Shown here: in pieces, positions 47,941 to 57,570 of the stretch
Layout: every line of letters begins with the position of its first letter
How positions within the stretch are numbered: the first letter of the stretch is position 1
NCBI GenBank assembly: GCA_022824565.1
Contig: JAJDZQ010000166.1
Coordinates: 1-64,000, forward strand
Direction of reading: 5' to 3'
Source: Anaerolineae bacterium
GTDB taxonomy: Bacteria; Chloroflexota; Anaerolineae; Aggregatilineales; Phototrophicaceae
Length of the DNA: 64,000 nt
Made by a program: the position numbers and the translations under genes
Notes under the pieces: model-generated
Database searches by the model: none
Seen by the model: the letters and a program-made list of their open reading frames with translations, nothing else
Told to the model about the DNA's origin: nothing

Positions 47941-50900
47941 ATGATTACGACATCCAATCAAATCGAAGACAACGCGCTCAGCCGACTTTTGAGCCTGCGC
48001 CTGACCGCCAACTGGTATCTCATCGCAACGGTCCTCATTTTCTTGCTGGCTGTGTTCAGCCGCTTTCACCTGCTGGGCGAGCGCGTCATGAGCCACGACG
48101 AGAGCCTGCACACGCGCTATTCCTACAACTTGTACAACGAAGGCAACTTCGCGCATACGCCGCTGATGCACGGTCCAGTGCTCTTCCATGCCACGGCCCT
48201 GTCCTTCTACTTCTTCGGCGACAGCGACTTTAGCGGGCGCCTGTATACTGCCGCGCTGGGCGTCATGCTGGTGATGTTCCCCCTGCTGTGGCGGCGCTGG
48301 CTGGGCCGGTGGGGCGCGCTGCTGGCTTCGCTGATGATATTGATCTCGCCATTGCTGCTCTATTACAACCGCTACATCCGCCATGATACGCCATCCATTT
48401 TGTTCGGCATGATCATGGCCTATTGCATCCTGCAATATCTGGATGGCGAGTCACGGTTTCGGCGGCGCGCCTATTGGCTCTATCTCTTCGCCGCGGCGAT
48501 GATTTTGAACCTGGGGTCAAAAGAAACCGCCTTCATTTACCTGGCCATTTTCGGCAGCTTCTTGACGATCTTTTTCCTGGTTCGGCTGGCGCAGGCGCGC
48601 TGGAGCTTGCGCGGCAAACCCCTGTTTCAACAGATTATGCTGGGCATCTTGCTGGGCGGGATGATGACCCTGGGCATGTATATTGTCGTCGACATCATCC
48701 CGGCGCAAATTATCCCGGGCCGCGGCACGAGCTGGGACGCATTGAGCGACTTGCAGCGGTCAACTTTTGCCAGTTGGATGGCGCTGGCGATAATCAGCGG
48801 CGGCTTTGTATTGACGACAACCGCACTCTACGCATTCCGCAATTCGATGAAGCGCATTCCCTGGCGCGAACTGGGCTTCATTTTCTTCATCGCGCTGCTG
48901 ACTGCTGGCGGGCTACTCTTTATCGAGGAGCTTTCGCACGGGTTGGCATCCAGCATCGCCACCGACTCGGAGGCAGCAGACGCAGCCATTATGCCAATCA
49001 GCTGGCTGCCACCCCTGGCGCTTTGGGCGATTCTGCTTGGCGTCAGCGCGATCTTGCTGCGCGACCGGCGGCGAAACCGGAACGCCGAGTCGGAAGCTGG
49101 CGATTCCCCTGGCGGCATCTGGGGCTACTTGCAGCAATTCCCAGAAGTCGATTTTCTCGTGCTCATGATCACCTTGATATTGCCTTGGACGACTGCCCTG
49201 TTCACGCGCATGATGGGCGGTTCTGCCGAGGCTTTCGCTGCGCTCGCCGTAGCGCTGCCAGAGGGCATCAACAGCCTGATGTCGGCCGTGCCTGGCGTTG
49301 GCGGCGGCAGCGGGCAATTCCTGGCTGGCGCATCTGTCTTCTTGCCACTGGCGCTGCTGTCACTGGTCATCGGCTTGGCCTGGAATACGAAGCGCTGGCT
49401 GGTATCCGCCACGATATTCCATGTGATTTTCGCCATCTTTTTCACCAGCGTCTTCACGAATATCGCTGGCTTGGGCACTGGCATGATCTATAGCCTGGGC
49501 TATTGGCTGGAGCAGCAGGGGGTGCGCCGCGGCAGCCAGCCACAATACTATTATCTACTGATCATTCTGCCGACTTACGCTTTCCTGCCCATCATCGGCT
49601 CGGTCAGCGCCATGTTCGCGGGGGTAACCTGCTATTGGAAAGCGCGCCGCCAGCAACTAATCGAGCAGGAAGAGTTACAGCTGCTTGAAGCGGAATTGGC
49701 AGAACAAGATGTGAAGAAAGAACCGGCAGCGCGGTTTGTTCGCGAAGCAGCCACCGACACCGGCAAGCTAAAGCGCTTGTCTTTTGTGCTGCTGCTGGCC
49801 TGGTGGGCGATATTGAATCTGGTCGGATATTCGCTGGCTGGCGAAAAGATGCCCTGGCTGGGCACGCACATGACTTTGCCGCTGATCTTGATTAGCGCCT
49901 GGTACTTCGGCGGCGTGATAGCGCGCATCGACCAGCGCAAATTGTGGAGTCGTGGCTGGCTGGCGCTGCTGGCGATGCCGGTCTTCGTCATCGCTGCAAC
50001 CCAGGTTGTGGGCGCCTATGTCGTTGGCGACCCGCCTTTCATGGGCTTGGCGTTGCACCAACTGGAGCGCAGCTATCAATGGCTGGCTGCGCTGCTGGCG
50101 GCGGTCGGCAGTGGCGCTTTGCTGGCACGGTGGGCGCGTGAACTGGGCTGGTTGCACTTGCGGCGTTTGTGCGCGCTCACGATTTTTGCGCTGTTGTGCG
50201 CCTTGACTGCTCGCGCGGCCTGGATGGCCTCATTCATCAATTATGACCTGCCGACCGAATTGCTGGTATATGCCCATTCTGCGCCCGGCGTGAAGTGGGT
50301 GCTGGATGACATCAACGAGATGAGCTTGCGCATCACCGACGGCAAGGACTTGCGCTTCGCCTATGATGATGAAGTGTCGTGGCCCTATAGCTGGTACTTT
50401 CGCGACTTCCCCAAGGCTGTCTTCGTTGGCGGCAATCCGACCTTGCAAAATACCGAAGAGGCTGCCTTTGTGGTGGTTGGCGCCGGGCATCGTGGCGATG
50501 TGGAACCGATTTTGGAAGACCGCTATAACCGCCGCGACTATGTGCGCATGTGGTGGCCCATGCAAGATTATTTTGGCTTGACGCCCGAACGGCTGCTGAA
50601 TGTGTTGGATTTCTCGCCGGGCAACACGCAGGCTTCTGCGCTGCGCCAAGGCATCTTCGATATCTGGTGGGCGCGCGATTATGACCGCTATGCCAGTGCC
50701 ACCGGCAAGGATTTCTCGTTGACGAATTGGCCCGTCTCCGACCGTATGCATGTTTTCATCCGCAAAGACTTCGCCGCCGAAATCTGGGAATATGGCGTCG
50801 GCGATGGCCAAGTGCCTGTCGAAGCGCCGGTCGAGGTCAATCAATGCGCCGCCAACTGGCAGCCACAATTGCCGCTGGGCGATTTCAATACCAGCGCTTT

Positions 50901-51747
50901 GGTCATGCAGCATCCGTTGGCGCTGACCGTCGTGGACGACCGAGTCTATGTCGCGGACGAAAATGCTCACCGGGTGCAGGTTTTCTCGGCTGTCGATGGG
51001 TCGCCCCTGCGCACGGTCGGCGGCGCAGACGGCATCCGCTTCAACCGTCCCAACAGCGTGGCCGTGTTGTCGAATGGCGATATGCTGGTGGTCGACACCT
51101 GGAATTATCGCATCCAGCATATTGATGGGGGTGGCAGCCATATCTATAGCTGGGGCGAGCCGGGCGAGTATGGATTTGCCGCGCCGGCTGATCCAACCCA
51201 CGGCTTTTGGGGTCCTCGCGATGTGGTCATCGACAACGCGGGGCACATCTACATCGCCGATACCGGCAACAAGCGGATTCGCGTTTATCGGTTGGAAGCT
51301 GGCTTGGCTGTGCACCAATTCGACATTGGCAACGGCGGCAGCGCGCCCGGCGAATTGGACGAGCCAGCTGGTTTGGCTACTGCGAGCGACGGGCGGCTGT
51401 TTATCGCCAACACCTGGAACCGGCGCATATCCGTTTTTCATACCAGTGGCATTCATCAAGGCGATTTCCGCGTGCGCGGCTGGTACAACAGCAGCTTCAA
51501 CAGACCCTACCTGGCGCTGGACGAGAGCCGCGACCTGCTTTATATCACTGACCCAGACAGCCGCCGCATCCTCGTGCACAACCTGGCTGGCGACTGCATC
51601 GGCTCTTTCGGAGAGCCAGGCGAATCTGGCAGCAGCGGACAATTTCAAGATATTGGTGGCATCGCGGTGGACTCCGCTGGCTATGTCTATGTGAGTGATT
51701 CCGGCGCTGGAAGAATTGTCAAATTCCCGCCATTTGCGCGAGGCTAG
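47941..51747 (+). CDS. Agl23-like (TIGR03663) membrane protein fused to an NHL-type beta-propeller
   Basis: This 1268-residue protein opens with a span at YLIATVLIFLLAVFSRFHLL and the catalytic-type MSHDESLHTRY (H52, D53, E54), then TPLMHGPVLFHATAL and NRYIRHDTPSILFG. These are hallmarks of the flippase-activity-associated Agl23 family of Chloroflexota and archaea. Spans continue to about residue 765, followed by a soluble domain. Residues about 960-1268 carry six NHL-like repeats (for example VYVADENAHRVQVF, IYIADTGNKRIRVY, LFIANTWNRRISVF, VYVSDSGAGRIVKF), expected to form an extracytoplasmic propeller. It likely handles lipid-linked sugars in glycosylation; the propeller may bind the acceptor. 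Confidence 0.82.
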   Translation: MITTSNQIEDNALSRLLSLRLTANWYLIATVLIFLLAVFSRFHLLGERVMSHDESLHTRYSYNLYNEGNFAHTPLMHGPVLFHATALSFYFFGDSDFSGRLYTAALGVMLVMFPLLWRRWLGRWGALLASLMILISPLLLYYNRYIRHDTPSILFGMIMAYCILQYLDGESRFRRRAYWLYLFAAAMILNLGSKETAFIYLAIFGSFLTIFFLVRLAQARWSLRGKPLFQQIMLGILLGGMMTLGMYIVVDIIPAQIIPGRGTSWDALSDLQRSTFASWMALAIISGGFVLTTTALYAFRNSMKRIPWRELGFIFFIALLTAGGLLFIEELSHGLASSIATDSEAADAAIMPISWLPPLALWAILLGVSAILLRDRRRNRNAESEAGDSPGGIWGYLQQFPEVDFLVLMITLILPWTTALFTRMMGGSAEAFAALAVALPEGINSLMSAVPGVGGGSGQFLAGASVFLPLALLSLVIGLAWNTKRWLVSATIFHVIFAIFFTSVFTNIAGLGTGMIYSLGYWLEQQGVRRGSQPQYYYLLIILPTYAFLPIIGSVSAMFAGVTCYWKARRQQLIEQEELQLLEAELAEQDVKKEPAARFVREAATDTGKLKRLSFVLLLAWWAILNLVGYSLAGEKMPWLGTHMTLPLILISAWYFGGVIARIDQRKLWSRGWLALLAMPVFVIAATQVVGAYVVGDPPFMGLALHQLERSYQWLAALLAAVGSGALLARWARELGWLHLRRLCALTIFALLCALTARAAWMASFINYDLPTELLVYAHSAPGVKWVLDDINEMSLRITDGKDLRFAYDDEVSWPYSWYFRDFPKAVFVGGNPTLQNTEEAAFVVVGAGHRGDVEPILEDRYNRRDYVRMWWPMQDYFGLTPERLLNVLDFSPGNTQASALRQGIFDIWWARDYDRYASATGKDFSLTNWPVSDRMHVFIRKDFAAEIWEYGVGDGQVPVEAPVEVNQCAANWQPQLPLGDFNTSALVMQHPLALTVVDDRVYVADENAHRVQVFSAVDGSPLRTVGGADGIRFNRPNSVAVLSNGDMLVVDTWNYRIQHIDGGGSHIYSWGEPGEYGFAAPADPTHGFWGPRDVVIDNAGHIYIADTGNKRIRVYRLEAGLAVHQFDIGNGGSAPGELDEPAGLATASDGRLFIANTWNRRISVFHTSGIHQGDFRVRGWYNSSFNRPYLALDESRDLLYITDPDSRRILVHNLAGDCIGSFGEPGESGSSGQFQDIGGIAVDSAGYVYVSDSGAGRIVKFPPFARG

Positions 51748-51802
51748 GCTGGCCTGGCCCGGCGCTTGCATCAAAATGGATGCCCGCGCCCAGCATGCTC
51801 TA

Positions 51803-51879
51803 CCAGCGAGTTCACCAAGAACATCGAGTACATCGAGTACAACGAGGGCTGGGCAAAGGCTTTGCGATGTATTCGCTGG
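51803..51879. repeat. Short-unit intergenic repeat bounded by CCAGCGA/TCGCTGG
   Basis: Inverted ends CCAGCGA (51803-51809) and TCGCTGG (51873-51879) enclose three near-identical 9-base units, GAACATCGA, GTACATCGA and GTACAACGA (about 51820-51846). The GAG-rich unit resembles the left arm of the repeat at 6503-6617. It occupies the first part of the 315-base gap before nusA. Confidence 0.5.
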
Positions 51880-51925
51880 TGAATAGGATTTGCTGCGAAT
51901 GGCCTGGTCTTGGCTTGGCTGGCAC

Positions 51926-51954
51926 TTGACTAGCGGCGCTTTTGCTGTTAGGCT
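51926..51954 (+). promoter_or_regulatory. nusA: Candidate nusA operon promoter
   Basis: TTGACT (51926-51931) and TAGGCT (51949-51954) are 17 bases apart, with TG one base upstream of the -10 box (extended -10). The predicted transcript would start near 51961, about 100 bases before the nusA start codon. Confidence 0.55.
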
Positions 51955-51976
51955 CATGTTGGTTCTTCTGTTCGGG

Positions 51977-51999
51977 AAAAGTGGGAAACCCCCACTTTT
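51977..51999 (+). terminator. Terminator-like hairpin in the nusA leader
   Basis: AAAAGTGGG and CCCACTTTT form a perfect 9-base stem around a 5-base loop AAACC, followed by TGTTTT. It begins only about 16 bases after the predicted transcription start and 64 bases before nusA. CCCAC of the right arm could instead pair with GTGGG at about 52008-52012. It may end the upstream glycosylation transcript, act as an attenuator for nusA, or both. Confidence 0.6.
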
Positions 52000-52062
52000 T
52001 GTTTTATGTGGGCATGGTGACCGCCGCCAGCGCACAGCAAGTCCACTTTGGGGTGAACAAGT

Positions 52063-54060
52063 ATGTCGAACGAATTGCAGACCGCTTTTAACGAGATCGC
52101 ACAATTGCGCGAACTGCCGTCCGAGATCGTGCTCGACGCGCTACAGACGGCTCTGGTATCCGCCTTCCGCAAAGACACTGGCGCCAGCGCGGCGCAGGCA
52201 ATCGAAGCGGAGATCGACCCAGCCACCGGCCACGCCAAGGTCTTCGTCGAGAAGGAAGTCGTCGACGAAGTCTTTAGCGATGCCACCGAAGTCGACCTGG
52301 AACGGGCGCGCGCTTTTGACCCGGCTGCCGAGCTGAACGATGTGGTCATGGTGCATGTCGAGCACAACACCAGCACGTTTGGGCGCATCGCGGCGCAGAC
52401 AGCCAAGCAGGTCATCTTGCAAAAAATCCGCGAAGCCGAGCGCAGCGCCTTGTATGACGAATTCATCAACCGCGAAGGCGACTTGATGATCGGCACAGTC
52501 CAAAGCACGAATTCGCGCAAGGTGACGCTCAGCCTGGGGCGCGCCGAAGCCGACCTGCCGCGCAGCCAGCAAATCCCCGGCGAGCGCTATCGCACGCACG
52601 AGAAAATCCGCGTCTATGTCGTAGAAGTATCCAAAAGCAGCCGCGGACCGCAAATCTTGGTCAGCCGCGCCCATCGCGAAATGCTGCACCGCCTGCTGGA
52701 ATATGAAGTGCCGGAAATATACAACGGACAGGTCGAAGTCAAAAAGATCGCCCGCGAGGCCGGGCACCGTTCCAAGGTCGCTGTGGCGGCGCTGCAAGAC
52801 GGCATCGACCCGGTCGGTGCCTGTGTTGGCATGCGCGGCATCCGCATTCAAAATATCGTCAAAGAGCTGCACAACGAAAAAATCGATGTCATTGAATGGA
52901 ATCCAGACGCCGTACAGTTCATCACCAAGGCGCTCAGCCCGGCGCGGGTTGTCGGCGTCTTTTTGGACAATGATCCGGCCGAAGGCAAGACGGCTGTTGT
53001 GCTGGTGCCCGATGACCAACTCTCCCTGGCGATTGGCCGCGAAGGCCAAAATGCGCGCCTGGCCGCCAAGCTGACCGGCTGGCGAATTGATATCAAGAGC
53101 GTGCTGGAAACAGTGCAAACCGCGCTGGACAACCTGGATGCCCCACCGCTGGCGGGCTGGTCTGCCCCTTATAGCGATCTTGTCGCCGAATCGCTGCGCA
53201 TCATGGAAAAACGCCGCCTCGAGCTGGCGGTCATGCCCGAAGAATTCAAATCGCTGGAGCGCTTTGCCAGCCTGGTCGAAGCGCGCATGCAAGAAGCCCG
53301 TGATGCCGCGCACGTAATCTATATCGACCGCCGCGATAGCGTTCGTGAAACGCTCGCGCCCACTCTCTTCGAGCTGCCGCTGGATGTACTGGATGTATCG
53401 CAAGAAGTGCTGGACGCGCTCGAGCCTTATGAAAACATCGGCGAAGTCATGCTGCACCACCTCGTTGACGAATCGCTGGTAGCTCGCAAATTCGCCGATA
53501 TCGAAGGCGAGCCCAGCGCCCAACTTCAAGCCGCGCTGGACAGCATCATGGCGGCCGATCTCGAGCAACTGCTGGCAGAAGCCATTTCCATAGAAGACGA
53601 TGCAGAAGAAGAATCCGCAGATGAACTGGCAGCCGAGCAGCCGACTCAACCAGAGGCGCAAGCCGAAGCCGCAGAAGCCGATACAGACGAGGCAGAAAAG
53701 GCGGATGTCGTCCTGGATGCCTTTGGGCAGCCGATTGCGCCCGAAGAAGCAGCGCCGCCAGTTGAAGAAGTCGTGGTGCCAGATTTGGTGATTGCCGTGC
53801 CCGGACCAGTGCCCGAAGCTGCCGACCAACGCCGCGAAGGTCGCGAAGAACGCTCGGGCGAAGCGCCATTTGTCGAAGAAGATGGCGAGAAAGAATTCGA
53901 GCTAGAGCTGCGCAAGGGCAAGACGCAACGCCGCAAAGATCGTCAAAAACGCCGTCAATTGGTGCTGGACGAAGCCAGTGGCGAGGTCATCGCCAAACGC
54001 CGTCGCAAGAGCAGCCGCGGCAACTGGGACGAAGAAACCTGGGAAGATTACGATTATTAG
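52063..54060 (+). CDS. nusA: Transcription termination/antitermination protein NusA
   Basis: This 665-residue protein has the N-terminal RNA-polymerase-binding domain (about 1-125), an S1 domain (about 135-200, [17 protein letters not shown]), and two KH domains (about 200-350) with [19 protein letters not shown] and [19 protein letters not shown]. It is longer than the usual 350-500 residues: after about 490 there is a strongly acidic stretch and then a basic C-terminal patch ([14 protein letters not shown]). It modulates pausing and termination. No rimP gene precedes it, unlike the common rimP-nusA order. It is the first gene of the translation operon. Confidence 0.95.
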   Translation: MSNELQTAFNEIAQLRELPSEIVLDALQTALVSAFRKDTGASAAQAIEAEIDPATGHAKVFVEKEVVDEVFSDATEVDLERARAFDPAAELNDVVMVHVEHNTSTFGRIAAQTAKQVILQKIREAERSALYDEFINREGDLMIGTVQSTNSRKVTLSLGRAEADLPRSQQIPGERYRTHEKIRVYVVEVSKSSRGPQILVSRAHREMLHRLLEYEVPEIYNGQVEVKKIAREAGHRSKVAVAALQDGIDPVGACVGMRGIRIQNIVKELHNEKIDVIEWNPDAVQFITKALSPARVVGVFLDNDPAEGKTAVVLVPDDQLSLAIGREGQNARLAAKLTGWRIDIKSVLETVQTALDNLDAPPLAGWSAPYSDLVAESLRIMEKRRLELAVMPEEFKSLERFASLVEARMQEARDAAHVIYIDRRDSVRETLAPTLFELPLDVLDVSQEVLDALEPYENIGEVMLHHLVDESLVARKFADIEGEPSAQLQAALDSIMAADLEQLLAEAISIEDDAEEESADELAAEQPTQPEAQAEAAEADTDEAEKADVVLDAFGQPIAPEEAAPPVEEVVVPDLVIAVPGPVPEAADQRREGREERSGEAPFVEEDGEKEFELELRKGKTQRRKDRQKRRQLVLDEASGEVIAKRRRKSSRGNWDEETWEDYDY

Positions 54061-54078
54061 TCGGCGCGAGGTCGGCGC

Positions 54079-54336
54079 ATGCGCAGCAAATCCCGCCCGC
54101 AGCGGACTTGTGTGGTCTGCCGCGAAAAGCGCGATAAAAACCAGCTGACGAGGCTCGTCATGGTGAATGGCAGACTGCAAGTCGACCCCAGCGGCAAGCT
54201 GAATGGACGCGGCGCGTACCTGTGCGAAAAAACAGCTTGTTGGAAAGAAGCTGGGCGCGCGACATTGAGCCGAGCCTTGCGCTATGAATTGCACGAAGAC
54301 GATTGCGCGCTGCTGCGGCAGATGATACCGTCATGA
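54079..54336 (+). CDS. ylxR: YlxR-family RNA-binding protein (RnpM)
   Basis: This 85-residue protein has the family signature RTCVVCREKRDKNQLTRLV and GRGAYLC. YlxR proteins bind RNA and have been linked to RNase P regulation in Bacillus. It lies 18 bases after nusA, its usual place before infB. Confidence 0.92.
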   Translation: MRSKSRPQRTCVVCREKRDKNQLTRLVMVNGRLQVDPSGKLNGRGAYLCEKTACWKEAGRATLSRALRYELHEDDCALLRQMIPS

Positions 54337-54408
54337 AGCGGCTGCGCTGACGGAGACGGGAATACCCAGCCTGCCTCCGCACAATCGCTACCAGAGTAGG
54401 AGGCAGGC

Positions 54409-56220
54409 ATGACCAAAGCACCAAAGGCAGTCCTGATACCCGATTTCATCACGGTTCGCGAACTCGCCGAACTGATACAAAGCAGCCCCATCGATGTCAT
54501 GAAAAAGCTGATCTCGAACGGGATCATGGCATCGATCAACCAGCAGATTGATTTTGACACAGCGGCGATTGTGCTGGAAGAGATGGGCTTCAGCGCTCAG
54601 TCGGAAAGCGCCTATGCCGCAGCCGAAGAAGAAGAAAAGCGCGCCGAAGAACGCGAAGAAAAATGGAGCGCGATGTACGAAGGCGAATCGGCCGATTCGC
54701 TGGTAGGGCGGCCACCCATCATCACGATTTTGGGGCATGTCGATCACGGCAAGACCACCCTGCTGGATACCATCCGCAAGACTGCCGTCGCCGAATACGA
54801 AGCAGGCGGCATCACCCAGCACATCGGTGCCTACCAGGCGCAGCACGACGGCAAAATATTGACCTTCCTCGATACGCCCGGTCATGAAGCCTTCACCGCC
54901 ATGCGCGCTCGTGGAGCACAGGGCGCAGACATCGCGATTTTGGTAGTCGCCGCAGACGACGGCGTCATGCCGACCACGCGCGAAGCACTCGACCATGCGC
55001 GCGCCGCCAATGTGCCGCTGGTTGTCGCCATCACCAAGGTCGACCGCCGCAATGCCAATCCCGAGATCGTCAAGCAGCAACTGTTTGAGCTGGAACTGGT
55101 GCCCGATGACTGGGATGGTTCCACGATCATGGTGCCTGTCGACTCGCTTTCTGGCGCTGGCATCCCCGACTTGCTGGAAGCGCTGGTGCTGGTCGCGGAC
55201 GAGCACGAGATTGTCGCCAACCCCAAAGGGCATTTGCGCGGGTCGGTGGTAGAAGCTGAAATAGACCGCAGCCGCGGCACCATGGCGACACTGCTGGTGA
55301 TGAATGGCACGATGAAACGCGGCGACTCGATTGTGGCTGGCACGGCTTATGGCAAGGTCAAAGCCATGTTCGATTCGACTGGCAAGCCTGTCAAACGCGC
55401 CCTGCCATCACAGCCCGTGGCCGTGCTGGGGCTGGATTCTCCGCCCGCGCCTGGTGTCATGTTCGAGGCCACCAGCAGCGACAAGCAAGCGCGCAGCATC
55501 GCCGAAGACCGCCGCCTGGAAGAACGAATTCGCCTGGCCAGCGGCTCTGCCCCGGCCACCATGACCCTGGAAGACTTCCTGCAGCAATTCCAAGAGGGCG
55601 CAGCCAAAGAATTGGCCATCGTGCTCAAGACAGATGTGCAAGGCTCGATCCAGCCTATCACAGACGAATTGCAGAATATCTCGCAGCGCAACGAAGAAGG
55701 CATCGCTGTGCGCGTGTTGCGGCAAGAGGTCGGGCGCATTACCGAATCGGATGTCATGCTGGCCAGCGCCTCGAATGCCATTATCGTCGGCTTCAATGTG
55801 AACGCGGACAACCCGGCGCTGGCTTCTGCCGAGGTGCAGGGCGTAGAAATCCGCCGCTACAACATCATTTATAAACTCTTCGAAGATATAGAGCTGGCGC
55901 TGCATGGCATGCTCGAGCCGAAGTTCGCCAACAGAGTCATCGGCGTGGCCGAAGTGCGCCAGACTTTTCGCATTCCCCGCAGCGGCGTCATTGCTGGCAG
56001 CATGATCCGCGAGGGAGAAGCGCGGCGGAATGCCAAAGCCCGGCTGCGGCGCGGCAATAGAATTATCATCGATGGCGTCAATGTCGCATCGCTGCGCCGC
56101 TTCCAGGATGATGTGCGCGAGGTGCGCAGCGGCTTTGAATGCGGCATCGGCCTGGACGGCGTCAGCGAATACGAAATCGGCGACTTGATCGAGTTTCTCG
56201 TGCGCGAGCGCGTTACCTGA
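54409..56220 (+). CDS. infB: Translation initiation factor IF-2
   Basis: This 603-residue GTPase brings initiator tRNA to the 30S subunit. The N-terminus is short: one IF2N-like domain (about 5-55) and a charged helix, then the G domain from about 100 with GHVDHGKTT (G1), DTPGHEAF (G3) and TKVD (G4, threonine in place of asparagine). Domains II, III and IV follow, with the C-terminal VAEVRQTF and GDLIEFL. A strong GTAGGAGGC ribosome site precedes the start. Confidence 0.96.
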   Translation: MTKAPKAVLIPDFITVRELAELIQSSPIDVMKKLISNGIMASINQQIDFDTAAIVLEEMGFSAQSESAYAAAEEEEKRAEEREEKWSAMYEGESADSLVGRPPIITILGHVDHGKTTLLDTIRKTAVAEYEAGGITQHIGAYQAQHDGKILTFLDTPGHEAFTAMRARGAQGADIAILVVAADDGVMPTTREALDHARAANVPLVVAITKVDRRNANPEIVKQQLFELELVPDDWDGSTIMVPVDSLSGAGIPDLLEALVLVADEHEIVANPKGHLRGSVVEAEIDRSRGTMATLLVMNGTMKRGDSIVAGTAYGKVKAMFDSTGKPVKRALPSQPVAVLGLDSPPAPGVMFEATSSDKQARSIAEDRRLEERIRLASGSAPATMTLEDFLQQFQEGAAKELAIVLKTDVQGSIQPITDELQNISQRNEEGIAVRVLRQEVGRITESDVMLASASNAIIVGFNVNADNPALASAEVQGVEIRRYNIIYKLFEDIELALHGMLEPKFANRVIGVAEVRQTFRIPRSGVIAGSMIREGEARRNAKARLRRGNRIIIDGVNVASLRRFQDDVREVRSGFECGIGLDGVSEYEIGDLIEFLVRERVT

Positions 56221-56228
56221 GGCTGCGC

Positions 56229-56603
56229 ATGTCCATCAAGCAGCAGCGCATGAACGACCGCATCCAGCAGATTCTGAGTCGGCTGCTGCAACGCGAAATT
56301 GCCGACCCGCGTCTGCGCGATGTGACGATTACCGAAGTGCATCTGGACCCCGAATTGGTGGTCGCCAAGGTCTATGTGAGCGCCATGGGCGACGAAAGCC
56401 GCCGGACCGAAGTGATGAAGGGATTCCGCCGAGCCCGGGGCTATCTGCGCCGCGAGCTGGGAAAGCGCATCCGCCTGCGGCACACGCCCGAGCTGCATTT
56501 TGACTGGGACCACACGTTGGCGCACGCCGACCACATCAATCAGCTCATCGCCGGGCTGGATATCCCCGCGGAGACCGAAGCAGACAGCGATGCCCCCCGC
56601 TGA
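56229..56603 (+). CDS. rbfA: Ribosome-binding factor A
   Basis: This 124-residue protein has the KH-like RbfA fold: RMNDRIQQILSRLLQREIAD, DPRLRDVTITEVHLDPEL, KVYVSAMG and LRHTPELHFDWDHT. It matures the 30S subunit. The ATG 9 bases after infB is chosen; upstream in-frame sequence lies over infB. It overlaps nrnA by 14 bases. Confidence 0.93.
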   Translation: MSIKQQRMNDRIQQILSRLLQREIADPRLRDVTITEVHLDPELVVAKVYVSAMGDESRRTEVMKGFRRARGYLRRELGKRIRLRHTPELHFDWDHTLAHADHINQLIAGLDIPAETEADSDAPR

Positions 56604-57570
56604 GACACACTGGCAAGCTGCAGCAGACGCAATCGCCGGCGCGCAGACGGTGCTGGTCGTCTCGCATATTTCACCCGATGGCGACGCCATTGGCTCGCTG
56701 CTGGGCATGGCCGGGGCGTTGCTCGGGCTGGGCAAGACAGTCACCGCCGCCATAGACGAGGGCGTGCCAGACGAATTGGCCTTCTTGCCAAACAGCCAGG
56801 CAATCCTGCCCAGGTTAGCGCGCGGTGAATTCGACCTGATGATCGCGCTAGATGCCAGCGATATCGAACGAATTGGCAGGGTCGGCAAATATGGGCTGGC
56901 GCACAGCCGGCGCGTCATCAACCTGGATCATCATCCGACCAATACGCGCTTTGGCGATATCCAACTGGTCGTGCCAGAAGCGGTCGCCGCCGCCGAAGTC
57001 GTCTTTGACTTGCTGCAATATGCGGGCTGGACCCTGAGCCGCAATGTCGCATACGCCTTGCTGGCAGGGCTGGTGACCGACACGCAGGGTTTTCGCATCG
57101 CCGCAACCAACAGCCGCAGCCTGGAAATCGCCCAGGCGCTGATGCGAGCCGGCGCGCCGCTTGCCGAGATCATGGCGCGGACAGTGAACCGCCGCAGCTT
57201 TGCCGAAGTGACCTTGTGGCAGAAGGCATTGGCATCTGTGCAACTGCGCGACGGCTTGATCTGCGCGGCCATCACACAGAACGACCTGAAGCAGGCCAAC
57301 TTGCGCAAAATGACCGATGGCGGGCTGGTCAACTACCTCGTCGATGTCGATACGGCGAAGGTGGCGGTCGTATTCAAAGAATTGCCCAAAGCGGTCGAGA
57401 TTAGCTTTCGCGCCAAGCCGGGCTATGATGTGGGGCAGTTGGCGCTCGCATTGGGCGGCGGCGGGCATGTCTTGGCGGCGGGCTGCACAGTGGCTGGCTC
57501 GTTGCAGCAGGCGCAAAAGCAGGTCTTGCCTTTGGCGCGCAAAATCATCGCCAGGGGAGACAGCGCTTGA
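56590..57570 (+). CDS. nrnA: DHH/DHHA1 phosphoesterase (NrnA-like oligoribonuclease/pAp phosphatase)
   Basis: This 326-residue protein has DHH motifs SPDGDAIGS, ALDASD, NLDHHPTNT and DTQGF that bind two metals, plus the C-terminal DHHA1 motif GGGGHVLAAG. Homologues degrade short RNAs and 3'-phosphoadenosine 5'-phosphate, and often lie between rbfA and truB, as here. It overlaps truB by 1 base. Confidence 0.9.
   Translation: MPPAETHWQAAADAIAGAQTVLVVSHISPDGDAIGSLLGMAGALLGLGKTVTAAIDEGVPDELAFLPNSQAILPRLARGEFDLMIALDASDIERIGRVGKYGLAHSRRVINLDHHPTNTRFGDIQLVVPEAVAAAEVVFDLLQYAGWTLSRNVAYALLAGLVTDTQGFRIAATNSRSLEIAQALMRAGAPLAEIMARTVNRRSFAEVTLWQKALASVQLRDGLICAAITQNDLKQANLRKMTDGGLVNYLVDVDTAKVAVVFKELPKAVEISFRAKPGYDVGQLALALGGGGHVLAAGCTVAGSLQQAQKQVLPLARKIIARGDSA

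Noticed and set aside
31992-51747. Glycosylation cluster as a recent mobile island
   Set aside because: A tRNA-Gly lies nearby, but no integrase, transposase or repeated tRNA end was found, and the families are typical of the inferred phylum.
52141-53829. A 562-codon minus-strand open frame opposite nusA
   Set aside because: NusA motifs on the plus strand explain the region; the antisense translation has no family resemblance and no ribosome site.
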